Assembly (NCBI GenBank): GCA_027623205.1
Contig: JAQBYC010000041.1
Coordinates: forward strand, 1-35,964
Direction of reading: 5' to 3'
From: Pseudomonadota bacterium
Lineage (GTDB): Bacteria > Pseudomonadota > Alphaproteobacteria > GCA-2731375
DNA length: 35,964 bases
Shown: positions 1-7,688 of the stretch, in pieces
How the letters are laid out: each line of letters opens with the position of its first letter
How positions within the stretch are numbered: position 1 is the stretch's first letter
The notes under the pieces: generated by a model
The model's database searches: none
The model's input: the letters and a program-made list of their open reading frames with translations, nothing else
Told to the model about the DNA's origin: nothing
Program-made: the position numbers and the translations under genes

Positions 1-695
1 AAGTCCTTCGCGCCACCAATGGGGAAAGCTATGGTCACCTCGCGCCCCGCCGCCCTCCACCGCTCCATGCATTTAGTCGCCGCTCGCTGCCCCGCATCAT
101 CCGCATCAGCACAAATGGTCAATGCTTCGATGCCGCCTAGAACCGGGAAGTTGGCAATCGACCCGGCTGAAAGGCAGGCCCAGACGGGCTCCATTCCATG
201 GTCAATGATGGACTTGGCGTCTTCGAGGCCTTCGGTGATCGCCAGCCCGGTTTCGACCTGATCGTCCGTTGACAGGCGCACCACGCCGCCGGCTACGGGC
301 AGGCCGGGCCAGAAGAGGCGCGACGGATAAACCGGCGCCTTGTTCATGCCGTCCAGGGCCAGGAAGGACATCTGCAAGGTCAACGGCGCGCGCGTAATTG
401 CATCGGTCACCAATGAGAGAATGCATGGGAAGTTGCGCCCAGATTTATGGTGTCGGAGAGACGGTACGAACCGGCAGCAATGGTGGCCGGGAATGCCACA
501 CTTTCGGACGGATCGCAGATATATGCTGCCCAGCGTACCGTCAATTGACTTAGCTGATTCCCAAAGAACTGAAGCCTCCCGACCGATCCCTCTGGGCCTT
601 GATTTCGCCGTATCGGCAAATTCGGGCTGCGGCTTAGGCCTCGCCAAAGCCGCCTCATCCGTTGACAGTGGATCGAACATTCGAAATTTAGCCAT
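1..695 (-). CDS. Toprim-domain DNA primase of a mobile element (3' end outside window)
   Basis: Reading the complement from an ATG at 695 gives 231 uninterrupted codons to the left edge, so the gene is open at its C-terminus. Visible residues match element-encoded primase/helicase-type proteins: LWESAKSIDGTLG near residues 44-56, a small-residue linker ending RFVPSLRHHKSGR (about 75-87), then LVTDAIT and FLALDGMNKAP, and a Toprim domain from about 150 with ITEGLEDA (catalytic-type Glu at about 155), VWACLSAGS and CADADDAG (DxD acidic pair at about 197/199), ending PIGGAKD. Toprim domains coordinate Mg2+ in primases. The start overlaps the stop of the upstream ORF by 8 bases (AATGGCTAA), implying translational coupling. 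The context (integrase, AlpA-like protein) says it serves replication of the integrated element. Family identification is firm; the exact subfamily is not resolved. Confidence 0.85.
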   Translation of the reverse strand, partial: MAKFRMFDPLSTDEAALARPKPQPEFADTAKSRPRGIGREASVLWESAKSIDGTLGSIYLRSVRKCGIPGHHCCRFVPSLRHHKSGRNFPCILSLVTDAITRAPLTLQMSFLALDGMNKAPVYPSRLFWPGLPVAGGVVRLSTDDQVETGLAITEGLEDAKSIIDHGMEPVWACLSAGSIANFPVLGGIEALTICADADDAGQRAATKCMERWRAAGREVTIAFPIGGAKD

Positions 696-1005
696 TTTGT
701 GAGACCCCTAGCATACGGGCCAATGCGCGAGCGGCCTCCGCCTGTGATTTGCCGGACAGAAATGCCGCAAGGCTCACCGGATCGCCACCCCGGTCGCCAG
801 TGGCGAAGTCAGCCCATTTGCCGGTGTTCATGTTTATGCGGAAGGACCCGAGTTTCCGGTCGGAGCGGTTCGGATTGCGGGCCGTGTACTCTGCGCCAGT
901 CTGTAGCCCGTCAGGTAGCCACCGGCGAAGCAAAGCGGACAGGTAGGGCAAGGCGGCCCGGTTGATGGCATCAAAATTGACATGGCCCCTGGCGTCCCCC
1001 GTCAT
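688..1005 (-). CDS. Primase-accessory N-terminal module, mobile-element type
   Basis: A 105-residue protein directly upstream of, and overlapping by 8 bases, the Toprim primase gene. It carries the stretch ARNPNRSDRKLGSFRIN followed by GKWADFATGDRGGDPVSLAA and a C-terminal QAEAARALARMLG helix. From memory of the family, this arrangement (lysine/arginine-rich beta region, then TGKWADFATG.GGD) is the zinc-finger-like front module found before or fused to Toprim primases in alphaproteobacterial prophages and islands. No cysteines that would form a zinc finger are seen. The ATG at 1005 overlaps the TGA of the preceding small ORF (ATGA). Its role in priming is inferred from position and family resemblance only. 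Confidence 0.75.
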   Translation of the reverse strand: MTGDARGHVNFDAINRAALPYLSALLRRWLPDGLQTGAEYTARNPNRSDRKLGSFRINMNTGKWADFATGDRGGDPVSLAAFLSGKSQAEAARALARMLGVSQNG

Positions 1006-1139
1006 GGCCGGCCACCATCGACCAGTGTCAGGCCATGGGTCGGATGCACTGGCGATCTCACCCTATCAACGGCGGCGGCCTCGATCCCGTCTGGAAACTT
1101 GCCGCCGTACTTTTTCCGTAAATCGTCGATCCGGGCCAT
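1002..1139 (-). CDS. Small hypothetical protein, 45 residues
   Basis: On the complement, an ATG at 1139 lies one base after the TGA of the AlpA-like gene and opens 45 codons (MARIDDLRKKYGGKFPDG... ending VDGGRP) that end at a TGA overlapping the ATG of the next gene (ATGA). The one-base gap upstream and four-base overlap downstream are what is expected of a translated member of this minus-strand operon. The N-terminus is rich in charged residues with helical potential. I do not recognise a family. It would be missed by length cut-offs. Confidence 0.55.
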   Translation of the reverse strand: MARIDDLRKKYGGKFPDGIEAAAVDRVRSPVHPTHGLTLVDGGRP

Positions 1140-1140
1140 T

Positions 1141-1545
1141 TCAGCGCATCACTTCCTGAGCCGTGTTTGAATAGCGGCGCTGTTCGCGCAGCCATCCAAT
1201 CAAGTCCCGAATTACGTACCGGATTGGACCACGCGGACGGCGACGAATGTCGAGTGGTGTGGTTGTGGGCATTCGAACATAGGGAGGGCCAGAACCGCGC
1301 GTCCGCATCTGGGCCAATGCCGGCGTGGTGCTATCAATGAACGCGGCAGCTTCCTTGGGCGTTAGAGCCTGCTCGAAGTAGCCTGGATGCTGTTGGAGTA
1401 TTTCTTGATAACTCGGGACCCGCTGATCTAGGTATCCCGGCGCATCCGGGCCGCCACCAGCGAATTGCCCGATGTTGAGATTGGGGTATGATTTTGCGCG
1501 CGACTGCTCTCGCTTTTTGCGGATCGATCTATTTTGGAATTTCAT
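1141..1545 (-). CDS. AlpA/excisionase-like helix-turn-helix DNA-binding protein
   Basis: The C-terminal half reads LTPKEAAAFIDSTTPALAQMRTRGSGPPYVRM followed by PIRYVIRDLIGWLREQRR. This is the layout of AlpA/excisionase-type winged HTH proteins: LT.KEAA.FL, a recognition helix with W/M.RG.GPPY, then RY...DL..WL. Such proteins act as element transcription regulators or recombination directionality factors. The N-terminal part is basic (KKREQSRAKS). The frame stays open upstream to a TTG at 1626, giving 161 residues; I prefer the ATG at 1545 (134 residues), although its ribosome-binding site is weak. It sits between the hypothetical gene upstream and the small ORF plus primase genes downstream, in one minus-strand operon. 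Confidence 0.7.
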   Translation of the reverse strand: MKFQNRSIRKKREQSRAKSYPNLNIGQFAGGGPDAPGYLDQRVPSYQEILQQHPGYFEQALTPKEAAAFIDSTTPALAQMRTRGSGPPYVRMPTTTPLDIRRRPRGPIRYVIRDLIGWLREQRRYSNTAQEVMR

Positions 1546-1652
1546 TTCGTCCACCACCGGATATCCGTAAGTATCGTTTGGTGGAATATGGGGCGTTGAA
1601 AAAATTCTCCTAAATGGACAAATCAAATTTTCTTGAATCTAATTTGTCCCTG

Positions 1653-2420
1653 TCAGAAAAGGCGTGAAATTCTTTTTCCTAACGCCAGATTTGTTTTTTT
1701 GATTCGAATTGCCTGACCGGAAGTTTCGACAAATCGATAAAATGGACCTGAATACGTGCGTACCTTCTGGCTATACGATACCCCCGGCTTCCCTTTCCAT
1801 AAATCCCGATAAATATCACCAAGCGACAGAATCCATCGGTCGAGGGCTTGGTCACCAATGTTGGGGCTACGAGTATTTCCAGATTGCTCCTGTGCCAATG
1901 ACGCCGCTTGTGCTTGCTGCCTCGCCAATCGCTGTAACATAACCACACCATCCAATGCATTCCGCACCAATGCACTGCTGCTCTTTCCAAGTCGGGTCGC
2001 CTTCTTGTTTGCAGCGACTATCAGTCCAGCCAGCACAGTGTCCGAATTGGCTCTGACGCCGTTGTCTGATGCCGACGCTGATATCGCTGCTTTCATCAAG
2101 CCATCCAGTATTGGAGTGGGCATCGCACGGATACCTCCTGCCGGTCCGGCACCCAAAGTTTTTAGAAACGCTCCCGCCGCCCTATCTATTTCCTCAAATC
2201 GCTCCATTGTCATTTTGTCAGTTGGTAGGCGTTGTAGATACCGATCAGTAGCGTATGTTTCCGCCGCGCCATTTAGTCGGTCCGAAAGTTCTGACCTGTG
2301 TTTGTTGAGGAATTTCTTGCCAACGGCCTCTACTATCTTGGAAACATCGTCGTCCGAATAAATCGGAACATCGCTTGCAATTGCAAGAGGTGGCAATTCT
2401 TCAATACGACGTCTCGCCAT
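1653..2420 (-). CDS. Hypothetical protein of the integrative element
   Basis: 255 residues with an ATG at 2420 preceded by GAGAGG six bases upstream, a good ribosome-binding site. No family is recognised. The N-terminal half is charged and helical (DDDVSKIVEAVGKKF, KHRSELSDRLNG), the middle is alanine- and glutamine-rich, and the C-terminus is basic and aromatic. There is no signal peptide or membrane span. Base composition is visibly richer in A/T than the metabolic genes to the right, in keeping with horizontally acquired DNA. It lies between the integrase and the AlpA-like gene on the same strand, so it probably belongs to the element. Its function cannot be stated. Confidence 0.65.
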   Translation of the reverse strand: MARRRIEELPPLAIASDVPIYSDDDVSKIVEAVGKKFLNKHRSELSDRLNGAAETYATDRYLQRLPTDKMTMERFEEIDRAAGAFLKTLGAGPAGGIRAMPTPILDGLMKAAISASASDNGVRANSDTVLAGLIVAANKKATRLGKSSSALVRNALDGVVMLQRLARQQAQAASLAQEQSGNTRSPNIGDQALDRWILSLGDIYRDLWKGKPGVSYSQKVRTYSGPFYRFVETSGQAIRIKKTNLALGKRISRLF

Positions 2421-2517
2421 AACGACCTCTCAGTACAAGCGATTTCGAACGCATCGACCAGTGCCAATGTGGTTCAGATTACTTGGGACTAGGCTAGCCT
2501 CGGAGTTCCCGCACTCA

Positions 2518-3717
2518 CTATCTTTCGATCTTAATAATATCAGCCATCCCGCTCCCCGTGACCACGGCGCCAACCCTCGTCGTAGCTTCACGTAGCGGAT
2601 CATCGGCAAGATGAGCATACCTCTGGGTCGTCTGAACCTGAGTGTGACCCAGCAACGCGCCAATCAACGGGAGCGTGGCTCCGCCGCTGACCAGGATGCT
2701 GGCGTAGGTATGTCGAAGATCATGGATGCGGACGCCTTCCAAGTCGGCCAGCTTGCAAACTTTGGCCCAGGATGACTTGAGTTCGGTCATGTGCGGATGT
2801 TTTGATCTGGCGCGAGACGGAAATACATACTCGGAACCATCGCCTTGGTCCTTGATCCCAGTGAGCAACTGAATTGCGGGCGGTGACAATGGCACTCGAT
2901 GTTCCTTCTTCTGCTTGGTGTGCGAGGATGGCTTAGTCCAGACGCCGGTCTCCAGATCGAACATCGACCAAGTCGCCGACAGAACCTCCGATCGCCTTGC
3001 CCCGGTCAACATAAGCAGTCGCAAGGCGTCGGCAACCTTTTGCGCCTCGCTGGGTCTGGCTGCCGACGCAACAAGATTTTGTAGCGCCGACGATAGCCGT
3101 CCGATTTCCTCAGGACCTAGGAACCGCTCCCGCCGTTCCTCAGGGTACCGCTCAATGCCCGATGCTGGATTTCGGTCCGTCCACTCCCATTTGATGGCCA
3201 GCGAGAACATCTTCGAGAGCAGGGCCATCGTCCTGTTGGCAGCATAGGGTGCCTCCCTCATGGAACGATGAAGCCGCTCAACGTCCGAGAAGGTTACATC
3301 TCTGATCAACCGGCGTCCCAGGCGGGGAAGTATATGCTGCTTGATCTTGGCTTGGTCGTCGCCGCTTGACCTCTTCCTCGGTGCATGAACTTCCAGATAC
3401 TCGGCGCAAAGATCGGCGACGGTGCGGCCCATTTCGACCTTATGGCGGCCCGGGTCGATCCCGTCTGCTGCCAGCACCTTCCAAGCCCGTGCTTTGACCC
3501 GCGCCTGATCAAGGGTCAAGTCGCCCACTTTGCCGAGCGTCGGCTTCTTAATGGGCGCAGAGCGTCCCCCGCCGATCCTGGTCTTGAGAATGAACGATTT
3601 GGCGCCTCTAGGTGTGACACGGAGGCCAAGACCAGGAACCTCGCCGTCCCAGACGATGCTCTCTCGGTCCTGGGCCTTGGCAGAGGCAATGATCTGTTTG
3701 GTTAACTTACGGCTCAT
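2518..3717 (-). CDS. Tyrosine-type site-specific integrase
   Basis: 399 residues of a P4/CP4-type integrase. The N-terminal arm-binding domain reads KLTKQIIASAKA...VWDGEVPGLGLRVTPRGAKSF..., then come the core-binding domain (about 95-195) and the catalytic domain. Catalytic residues are visible: Arg in TGARRSEV (about 241), His and Arg in IHDLRHTYAS (about 332/335), His in LLGHTQ (about 358) and the nucleophile Tyr in TTQRYAHL (about 367). All are present, so the enzyme looks active. These enzymes integrate islands into the 3' ends of tRNA genes, and a tRNA-Lys 3' fragment lies 135 bases upstream of its start, defining the element end. Transcription runs into the element. Confidence 0.95.
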   Translation of the reverse strand: MSRKLTKQIIASAKAQDRESIVWDGEVPGLGLRVTPRGAKSFILKTRIGGGRSAPIKKPTLGKVGDLTLDQARVKARAWKVLAADGIDPGRHKVEMGRTVADLCAEYLEVHAPRKRSSGDDQAKIKQHILPRLGRRLIRDVTFSDVERLHRSMREAPYAANRTMALLSKMFSLAIKWEWTDRNPASGIERYPEERRERFLGPEEIGRLSSALQNLVASAARPSEAQKVADALRLLMLTGARRSEVLSATWSMFDLETGVWTKPSSHTKQKKEHRVPLSPPAIQLLTGIKDQGDGSEYVFPSRARSKHPHMTELKSSWAKVCKLADLEGVRIHDLRHTYASILVSGGATLPLIGALLGHTQVQTTQRYAHLADDPLREATTRVGAVVTGSGMADIIKIER

Positions 3718-3852
3718 CGTTGGAAGCCTGATTCGGTAAAGGTACCACTATGGTACCACACAATGTTGACCCAGGGCAACACAGGGGTCTACAGATTGGC
3801 TAAATACCATAATTTATTGACTGCAGTCATCACTGCGGATATCGTTACCGGA

Positions 3853-3899
3853 GACTTTTAATCAGTAGGTCCTCGGTTCGATCCCGGGCGGGCGTACCA
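3853..3899 (+). repeat. Attachment-site remnant: 3' half of a tRNA-Lys(TTT) gene
   Basis: The bases GACTTTTAATCAGT give the anticodon loop (CTTTTAA, anticodon TTT, Lys) with its 3' stem. They are followed by a T-arm (CTCGG-TTCGATC-CCGGG), a 7-base acceptor 3' strand CGGGCGT, discriminator A and CCA. The 5' half is absent: the bases before the loop do not pair with TCAGT beyond two positions, and no ACGCCCG acceptor start lies upstream. This is what integration into a tRNA 3' end leaves at the element end distal to the intact tRNA. Chromosome therefore starts at 3900 and the intact tRNA should lie to the left, outside the window. Confidence 0.85.
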
Positions 3900-4100
3900 A
3901 ATAACTCGTTGAAATTTCAATGATTCAAATGGGCTGGGGTCCGCGTTTTCAATACCCATTGGGGGGCTCTCCGAAGATCTGGATCTAGAGCGTGTCGCGG
4001 CATTCCTTTTCCCAGCCAGCTGGCATTCAACCGCGTCACGCAGGGGTCGTTGAGTTGACATCGCAGGCAGCTTGCGGTGGGCTCCGTCAAACTGAATATA

Positions 4101-4244
4101 ATGGAGTGGTGCGAGAAGAACGGGCGGCGCATTACCTCGATCTTTCTGGCATTGGCGTTGCTGACCTTGGTGGGATGTCAGGCGACGGGCACGCCAAGGC
4201 AAGACTCTTCCTGGGTGCCGGGCAATAGCGGCAACTCTCCTTGA
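4101..4244 (+). CDS. Possible very small lipoprotein, 47 residues
   Basis: ATG at 4101 opens 47 codons: a basic N-terminus (KNGRR), a hydrophobic stretch ITSIFLALALLTLVG and a lipobox LVGC, followed by a short polar tail rich in Gly/Ser/Asn ending at TGA. This is the plan of a small lipoprotein processed by signal peptidase II and lipidated at Cys, comparable in size (not clearly in sequence) to entericidins. An in-frame TGA eight bases before the ATG fixes the start. No good ribosome-binding site is visible, which lowers confidence. It lies between the island attachment site and the IS256 remnant. Confidence 0.4.
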   Translation: MEWCEKNGRRITSIFLALALLTLVGCQATGTPRQDSSWVPGNSGNSP

Positions 4245-4310
4245 CCGTGGTGACGGTCGCCAGACGGGTGCCGATAAAAATATACTGGGTCTACCATTGG
4301 ATTTTGCGCG

Positions 4311-4775
4311 GCGGCGGCCATCGGGGCCGACGCCCATGGCCGAGAGCACGGCGGCGTCACGCACCATGCCGCCCAGGCGCATTTTCTCGTAACGCGCATC
4401 GACGATCAGATAGCGGATCTTGCCCAGAGGGCGGTTGCGCCAGGCCGCCAATTCCTCGTCCAGCAGCACCGCGCGGGTGGAGCGCCGGCCGCGCTCAAGT
4501 GATTGCGGATAGAACGGTTCGTCATGGCCGGCGGTCTTGGGCAGGTTCACGGTGAGAGACCCGGCCGGTGTGTCGATCCGCTTGGGCTTGGTACCATTGG
4601 CATAGCCCCGTCGGGTTAAAGTACGTTCATGGTGTTCGGCGCCAAGGAAGCGCTCGCGTTCGATCCGCATGGCCAGATCGAACCGGCTGGCGAAAACCAC
4701 GCCCAGGTCCCCTGATCCATTTGCGATCAATTGTTCCATCAACGCCTCAATCGCCGTATCCTGCCCGTTCCGCAT
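4311..4775 (-). pseudogene. Remnant of an IS256-family (mutator-type) transposase
   Basis: The complement from ATG at 4775 reads MRNGQDTAIEALMEQL...GAEHHERTLTRRGYANG...LTVNLPKTA...FYPQSLERG, the standard start of an IS256-family transposase. It then reads DEELAAWRNRPLG..RYLIVDARYEK, which contains the first catalytic Asp (VDARYEK, about residue 126). Two defects are seen. First, the text jumps from RAVLL directly to DEELAAW, where family members carry roughly 40 further residues, so there is an in-frame deletion. Second, homology stops at about residue 155 and the remaining two thirds with the other acidic residues are missing, although the frame stays open to 3858. The protein cannot be an active transposase. 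Confidence 0.85.
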
Positions 4776-4831
4776 ATTTGGTTCTCCATGCTTGATTGGT
4801 CTCTTTCATGGAATACCAAGAAAACGGATCG

Positions 4832-4862
4832 CCCCCCCGAGGGGCCTGCCCCTCGGTGGGGG
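4832..4862. terminator. Strong GC-rich hairpin, possible terminator or IS-end structure
   Basis: CCGAGGGGC (4837-4845) pairs with GCCCCTCGG (4848-4856), extended outward by runs of C and G around a single bulged T. No T-tract follows on either strand, so factor-independent termination is not assured. It lies about 55 bases upstream of the transposase remnant start and may be part of the old insertion-sequence end. Confidence 0.35.
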
Positions 4863-5029
4863 ACAAAGCGCGAACTCCAAAAGAATTTTCAGACGCCCGG
4901 TTACACAAGCTTATCCTTGCCTTGAGTTATCAGCTTGCACCGGCCTGGATCGGGACCGGACAGACATCCCCGGAATCGTAGTCGGCGGCAAAATGCGGCC
5001 TGTTCGCTCGATGTAGGCGGTGATCAGGC

Positions 5030-5770
5030 CTATTTTGCGGTATAGCCGCCATCGGCGCAAATGATCTGACCGGTGATGAACGAGGCCGCGTCGGATAGCA
5101 GAAACAGGTTGAGGTTGGCGATTTCTTCCGGTTCGCCAAAGCGGCCCAGGGGGATACCCTGCAGCAGGAAATCCCGGCGTTCGGGGATGGATCTGCTTTC
5201 CGCCGTCATATCGGTGGCCACGGGGCCGGGGCCGACCGCGTTGACGCGCACATTATCCGGGCCCAATTCCAGCGCCATGGTGCGGGCCAAGCCGTTGATA
5301 CCGGATTTGCTTACCGCATAGGCCGCCGCGTTGGGGTGGCCGACCAGACCGATCTGGCTGGAAATCATAACAATGGAGCCTTTGCCCCGGGTTTTCATAT
5401 GGCGGGCGGCGGCGCGGGCAAGATTGAAGCAACCGGTCAGGTTGGTGTCCAGGACATTCCGCCAGACCGCATCCGAAGTTTCGGTGGAGGTGAAAAGCGC
5501 GATGATACCGGCACAGGCCAGGGCGCCGTCCAAGCCGCCAAAATGCGTAATTGTCGCAGCAATCGCCTGGTCCACGGCCGCGCTGTCGGTTACATCAAGA
5601 TCGAATATGCAGTCGTCGTCCAAATACTGTCTCAGGATGCCCTGCTGTTCGCCGCCGCGCACGGTGCCAGCGACCCGCGCGCCCAGGGCACAAGCCCCCT
5701 TTACCGTTGCCAGGCCCATGCCCGATCCGGCGCCGGTTACGAACAGTCGGTAATCCGTCAGATCAATCAT
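5030..5770 (-). CDS. SDR-family NAD(P)-dependent oxidoreductase
   Basis: 246 residues of a classical short-chain dehydrogenase/reductase. The Rossmann glycine motif TGAGSGMG is at 12-19, ACAG at about 86-89 in place of NNAG, and the catalytic tetrad is complete: Asn110 (DTNLTG), Ser138 (MISSQ), Tyr151 and Lys155 (YAVSK). A C-terminal FITGQIICADGGYT closes the fold, and the length is normal. The enzyme oxidises or reduces a secondary alcohol/ketone, substrate unknown. It starts 24 bases after the stop of the flavin monooxygenase gene on the same strand, so the two probably form an operon and act on the same compound. Confidence 0.9.
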   Translation of the reverse strand: MIDLTDYRLFVTGAGSGMGLATVKGACALGARVAGTVRGGEQQGILRQYLDDDCIFDLDVTDSAAVDQAIAATITHFGGLDGALACAGIIALFTSTETSDAVWRNVLDTNLTGCFNLARAAARHMKTRGKGSIVMISSQIGLVGHPNAAAYAVSKSGINGLARTMALELGPDNVRVNAVGPGPVATDMTAESRSIPERRDFLLQGIPLGRFGEPEEIANLNLFLLSDAASFITGQIICADGGYTAK

Positions 5771-5794
5771 CGCCGCACCAGGCTTTTAGGGTCA

Positions 5795-7111
5795 TCAATT
5801 CTGACCCAGATGATCGCGCTGGGTGGTGCCGGTATAATCCGTGCGGAACAGCCGGCGGCGTTGCAGTTCGGGCACCACCTGATCGACGAATTCCTCGATC
5901 GCGCCAGGGCAGTATATGGGCGACAACATAAAGCCATCGCCGCCCGCCGTCTCCAGGAATGCCTCCATCTGGTCAACAATGGCGGCCGGCGTGCCGACGA
6001 ATTGTGGCAGGCCGACACTTTGGCCGTGGCGCATGGCCACCTCCGCCAGCGTCATGGGCTCGCCGGAGGTCTTGCGGTAGCGGGTTTTCAGGCGCTGCAA
6101 TTCCGGCTCCTCCCGCTGTGTCATGTCAACGTCGGGTGAGAGGCGGGATAGATCGAAATCCAGATGGGCCGACAGGATCGCCAGGCCGCCGTCCAGGGGC
6201 ACCAGGGAATTATGCAATGCCTGCTTTTCCAAGGCCTCCGCCTCGCTGGCGCCAATGATCGGTTGCATGCCGAATAGTATTTTACAGTCATCCGGCTTCC
6301 GATTGAACCGGGCCATGCGGTCCTTGACGGTGGTGTAGTAGGCGGCCGCGTCTTCCGCCCTGGGCTGAATGGCGAAGATGGCGTCGGAATATTGCGCGGC
6401 GAAGTCAATGCCTTTGGGCGAGGTGCCAGCCTGCAGAATGGCGGGGCCGTTCTGCGGCGAGCGGATCACGTTCAAGGGCCCACGGGACTTAAAATGCTTT
6501 CCCTGGTGCTCGATGCGCCGCACTTTGCCGGCGTCGGCGAACCGGGCATTTTCCCGGTCCATTATCACGGCGTCCTCGTCCCAGCTTTGCCATAGCTTTC
6601 GACAGACCTCGACAAACTCATGGGCCCGCTCGTAGCGCTGGTCGCTATCCTGACGCTCTTCGCCATAATTGGCCGCCTGGTTGTGGTTCAGGGATGTCAC
6701 CACGTTCCAGGCGGCGCGGCCCCTGGTCAGATGATCGATCGTGGCCCAAAGACGGGCGGCATAAAAGGGCTGGTGATGGCTGACCGATAATGTCGCGCCC
6801 AGGCCGATATGGGTGGTGGCCGCCGCCATCCAGGACAACAATGGGATGGGGTCGTGCTCCGGGGCCTGGGTGGCGTAGCGCAGCGCCGGTTCCAGGCTGC
6901 CGCGAAAGGTGTCGGAGATGTAGTTCAGGTCGGCGAAAAAGACCATGTCGAACTTGCCCCGCTCGCAGACCTTGGCGATATGCTGGTACAGTTCCGGCTG
7001 GCTCCAGTCATAGTTCCGGGCTGCCGTTTCAGGATGCCGCCACATGGCCAGACTATGATAGGTCGGCCCGTGCACCAGAAACTGTGCCAGATGCATTTTC
7101 TTCTTCGCCAT
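5795..7111 (-). CDS. LLM-class flavin-dependent monooxygenase (NtaA/SnaA/DszA family)
   Basis: 438 residues, the usual length of the NtaA/SnaA/DszA group: FMNH2-using monooxygenases that attack nitrilotriacetate, dibenzothiophene sulfone and similar compounds with a partner flavin reductase. Recognisable segments are HLAQFLVHGPTYH, MWRHPE near the N-terminus, CERGKFDMVFFAD, LSWMAAATTHIGLGATLS, the highly typical TRGRAAWNVVTSLN, and HQGKHFKSRGPLNV..SPQ..PAILQAGTSPKGIDFAAQYSDAIF. No flavin reductase gene lies nearby, so reduced FMN must come from elsewhere. The gene is followed by the SDR gene 24 bases later. The substrate cannot be read from sequence. Confidence 0.92.
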   Translation of the reverse strand: MAKKKMHLAQFLVHGPTYHSLAMWRHPETAARNYDWSQPELYQHIAKVCERGKFDMVFFADLNYISDTFRGSLEPALRYATQAPEHDPIPLLSWMAAATTHIGLGATLSVSHHQPFYAARLWATIDHLTRGRAAWNVVTSLNHNQAANYGEERQDSDQRYERAHEFVEVCRKLWQSWDEDAVIMDRENARFADAGKVRRIEHQGKHFKSRGPLNVIRSPQNGPAILQAGTSPKGIDFAAQYSDAIFAIQPRAEDAAAYYTTVKDRMARFNRKPDDCKILFGMQPIIGASEAEALEKQALHNSLVPLDGGLAILSAHLDFDLSRLSPDVDMTQREEPELQRLKTRYRKTSGEPMTLAEVAMRHGQSVGLPQFVGTPAAIVDQMEAFLETAGGDGFMLSPIYCPGAIEEFVDQVVPELQRRRLFRTDYTGTTQRDHLGQN

Positions 7112-7280
7112 CGTTTTACCTGTTGATACGGTTAGGTTGCTGTTTCTGGTTGTTTTCGTCTACTTGACGGCATATTCGCCTTGCCCGATGCTGGGCTATT
7201 GTCGGCGTCCTGTCCATGGGGTATAGCCCTGAGCTTGCGGCAAAGGGTCCGGGAACTGTTTTACTTCGAGGGTAAGTCAC

Positions 7281-7601
7281 GTGAGTGTAAAGGCGACGAT
7301 CTATCAACCGGCAAAGGGCGTGACGCAGTCGGGGCGCGGCAAGCTGGCGGCGTGGCGGCTCGACTTTGATTTGACGGCGTCCCGCGGCATCGAACCGTTG
7401 ATGGGCTGGACTTCGGCCACCGATATGCGCCAGGAAGTCAGCCTGAATTTCGCCAGCCGGGAAGAGGCCATTGCCTATTGCGAACGCGCCGGCATCGATT
7501 ACCGGGTGTGCGAGCCGAAACAACGCCGCATCCGTATTCGCACCTATGCCGATAATTTTGGCTCCGGCACCCTGCGTGGTCCCGGTACCGAACCGATCTG
7601 A
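7281..7601 (+). CDS. NADH dehydrogenase accessory subunit (NDUFS4-like, ETC complex I subunit)
   Basis: 106 residues homologous to the conserved domain of the mitochondrial 18-kDa complex I subunit NDUFS4, which alphaproteobacteria share. Typical features are the N-terminal ATIYQPAK, the WRLDF strand, LMGWTSATDM, FASREEAIAYCERAG and a C-terminal basic RRIRIRTYADNF. It is a peripheral, non-catalytic subunit of respiratory complex I at the cytoplasmic face near the NADH-oxidising module. The start is GTG, with GAGGG nine bases upstream. The neighbouring tRNA-Arg follows 10 bases after the stop, an arrangement that allows co-transcription. No other nuo genes are in the window, which is usual for this gene. 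Confidence 0.9.
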   Translation: MSVKATIYQPAKGVTQSGRGKLAAWRLDFDLTASRGIEPLMGWTSATDMRQEVSLNFASREEAIAYCERAGIDYRVCEPKQRRIRIRTYADNFGSGTLRGPGTEPI

Positions 7602-7611
7602 AGGCCCATGG

Positions 7612-7688
7612 GCGCCCGTAGCTCAGCTGGATAGAGCACCGGACTTCTAATCCGGTTGTCGCAGGTTCGAATCCTGCCGGGCGCACCA
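7612..7688 (+). tRNA. tRNA-Arg (anticodon TCT)
   Basis: A complete 77-base cloverleaf with encoded CCA. The acceptor GCGCCCG pairs with CGGGCGC; the D-arm is GCTC-AGCTGGAT-AGAGC; the anticodon stem CCGGA/TCCGG encloses loop CTTCTAA with anticodon TCT at 7646-7648; the variable loop is short; the T-arm GCAGG-TTCGAAT-CCTGC is followed by discriminator A and CCA. It reads AGA codons, which are rare in this GC-rich genome. It is intact and shows no inserted element. Confidence 0.97.

Noticed and set aside
3853-3899. Complete tRNA gene at the island junction
   Set aside because: Only the anticodon loop and 3' half are present; D-arm and 5' acceptor strand are absent.
3992-4228. Plus-strand open frame of 78 codons in the scar zone
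   Set aside because: No family resemblance and no ribosome-binding site; the overlapping 47-codon lipoprotein frame is more convincing.
5336-6139. Plus-strand open frame of 267 codons across SDR and monooxygenase genes
   Set aside because: Antisense shadow spanning two well-supported minus-strand genes and their gap.
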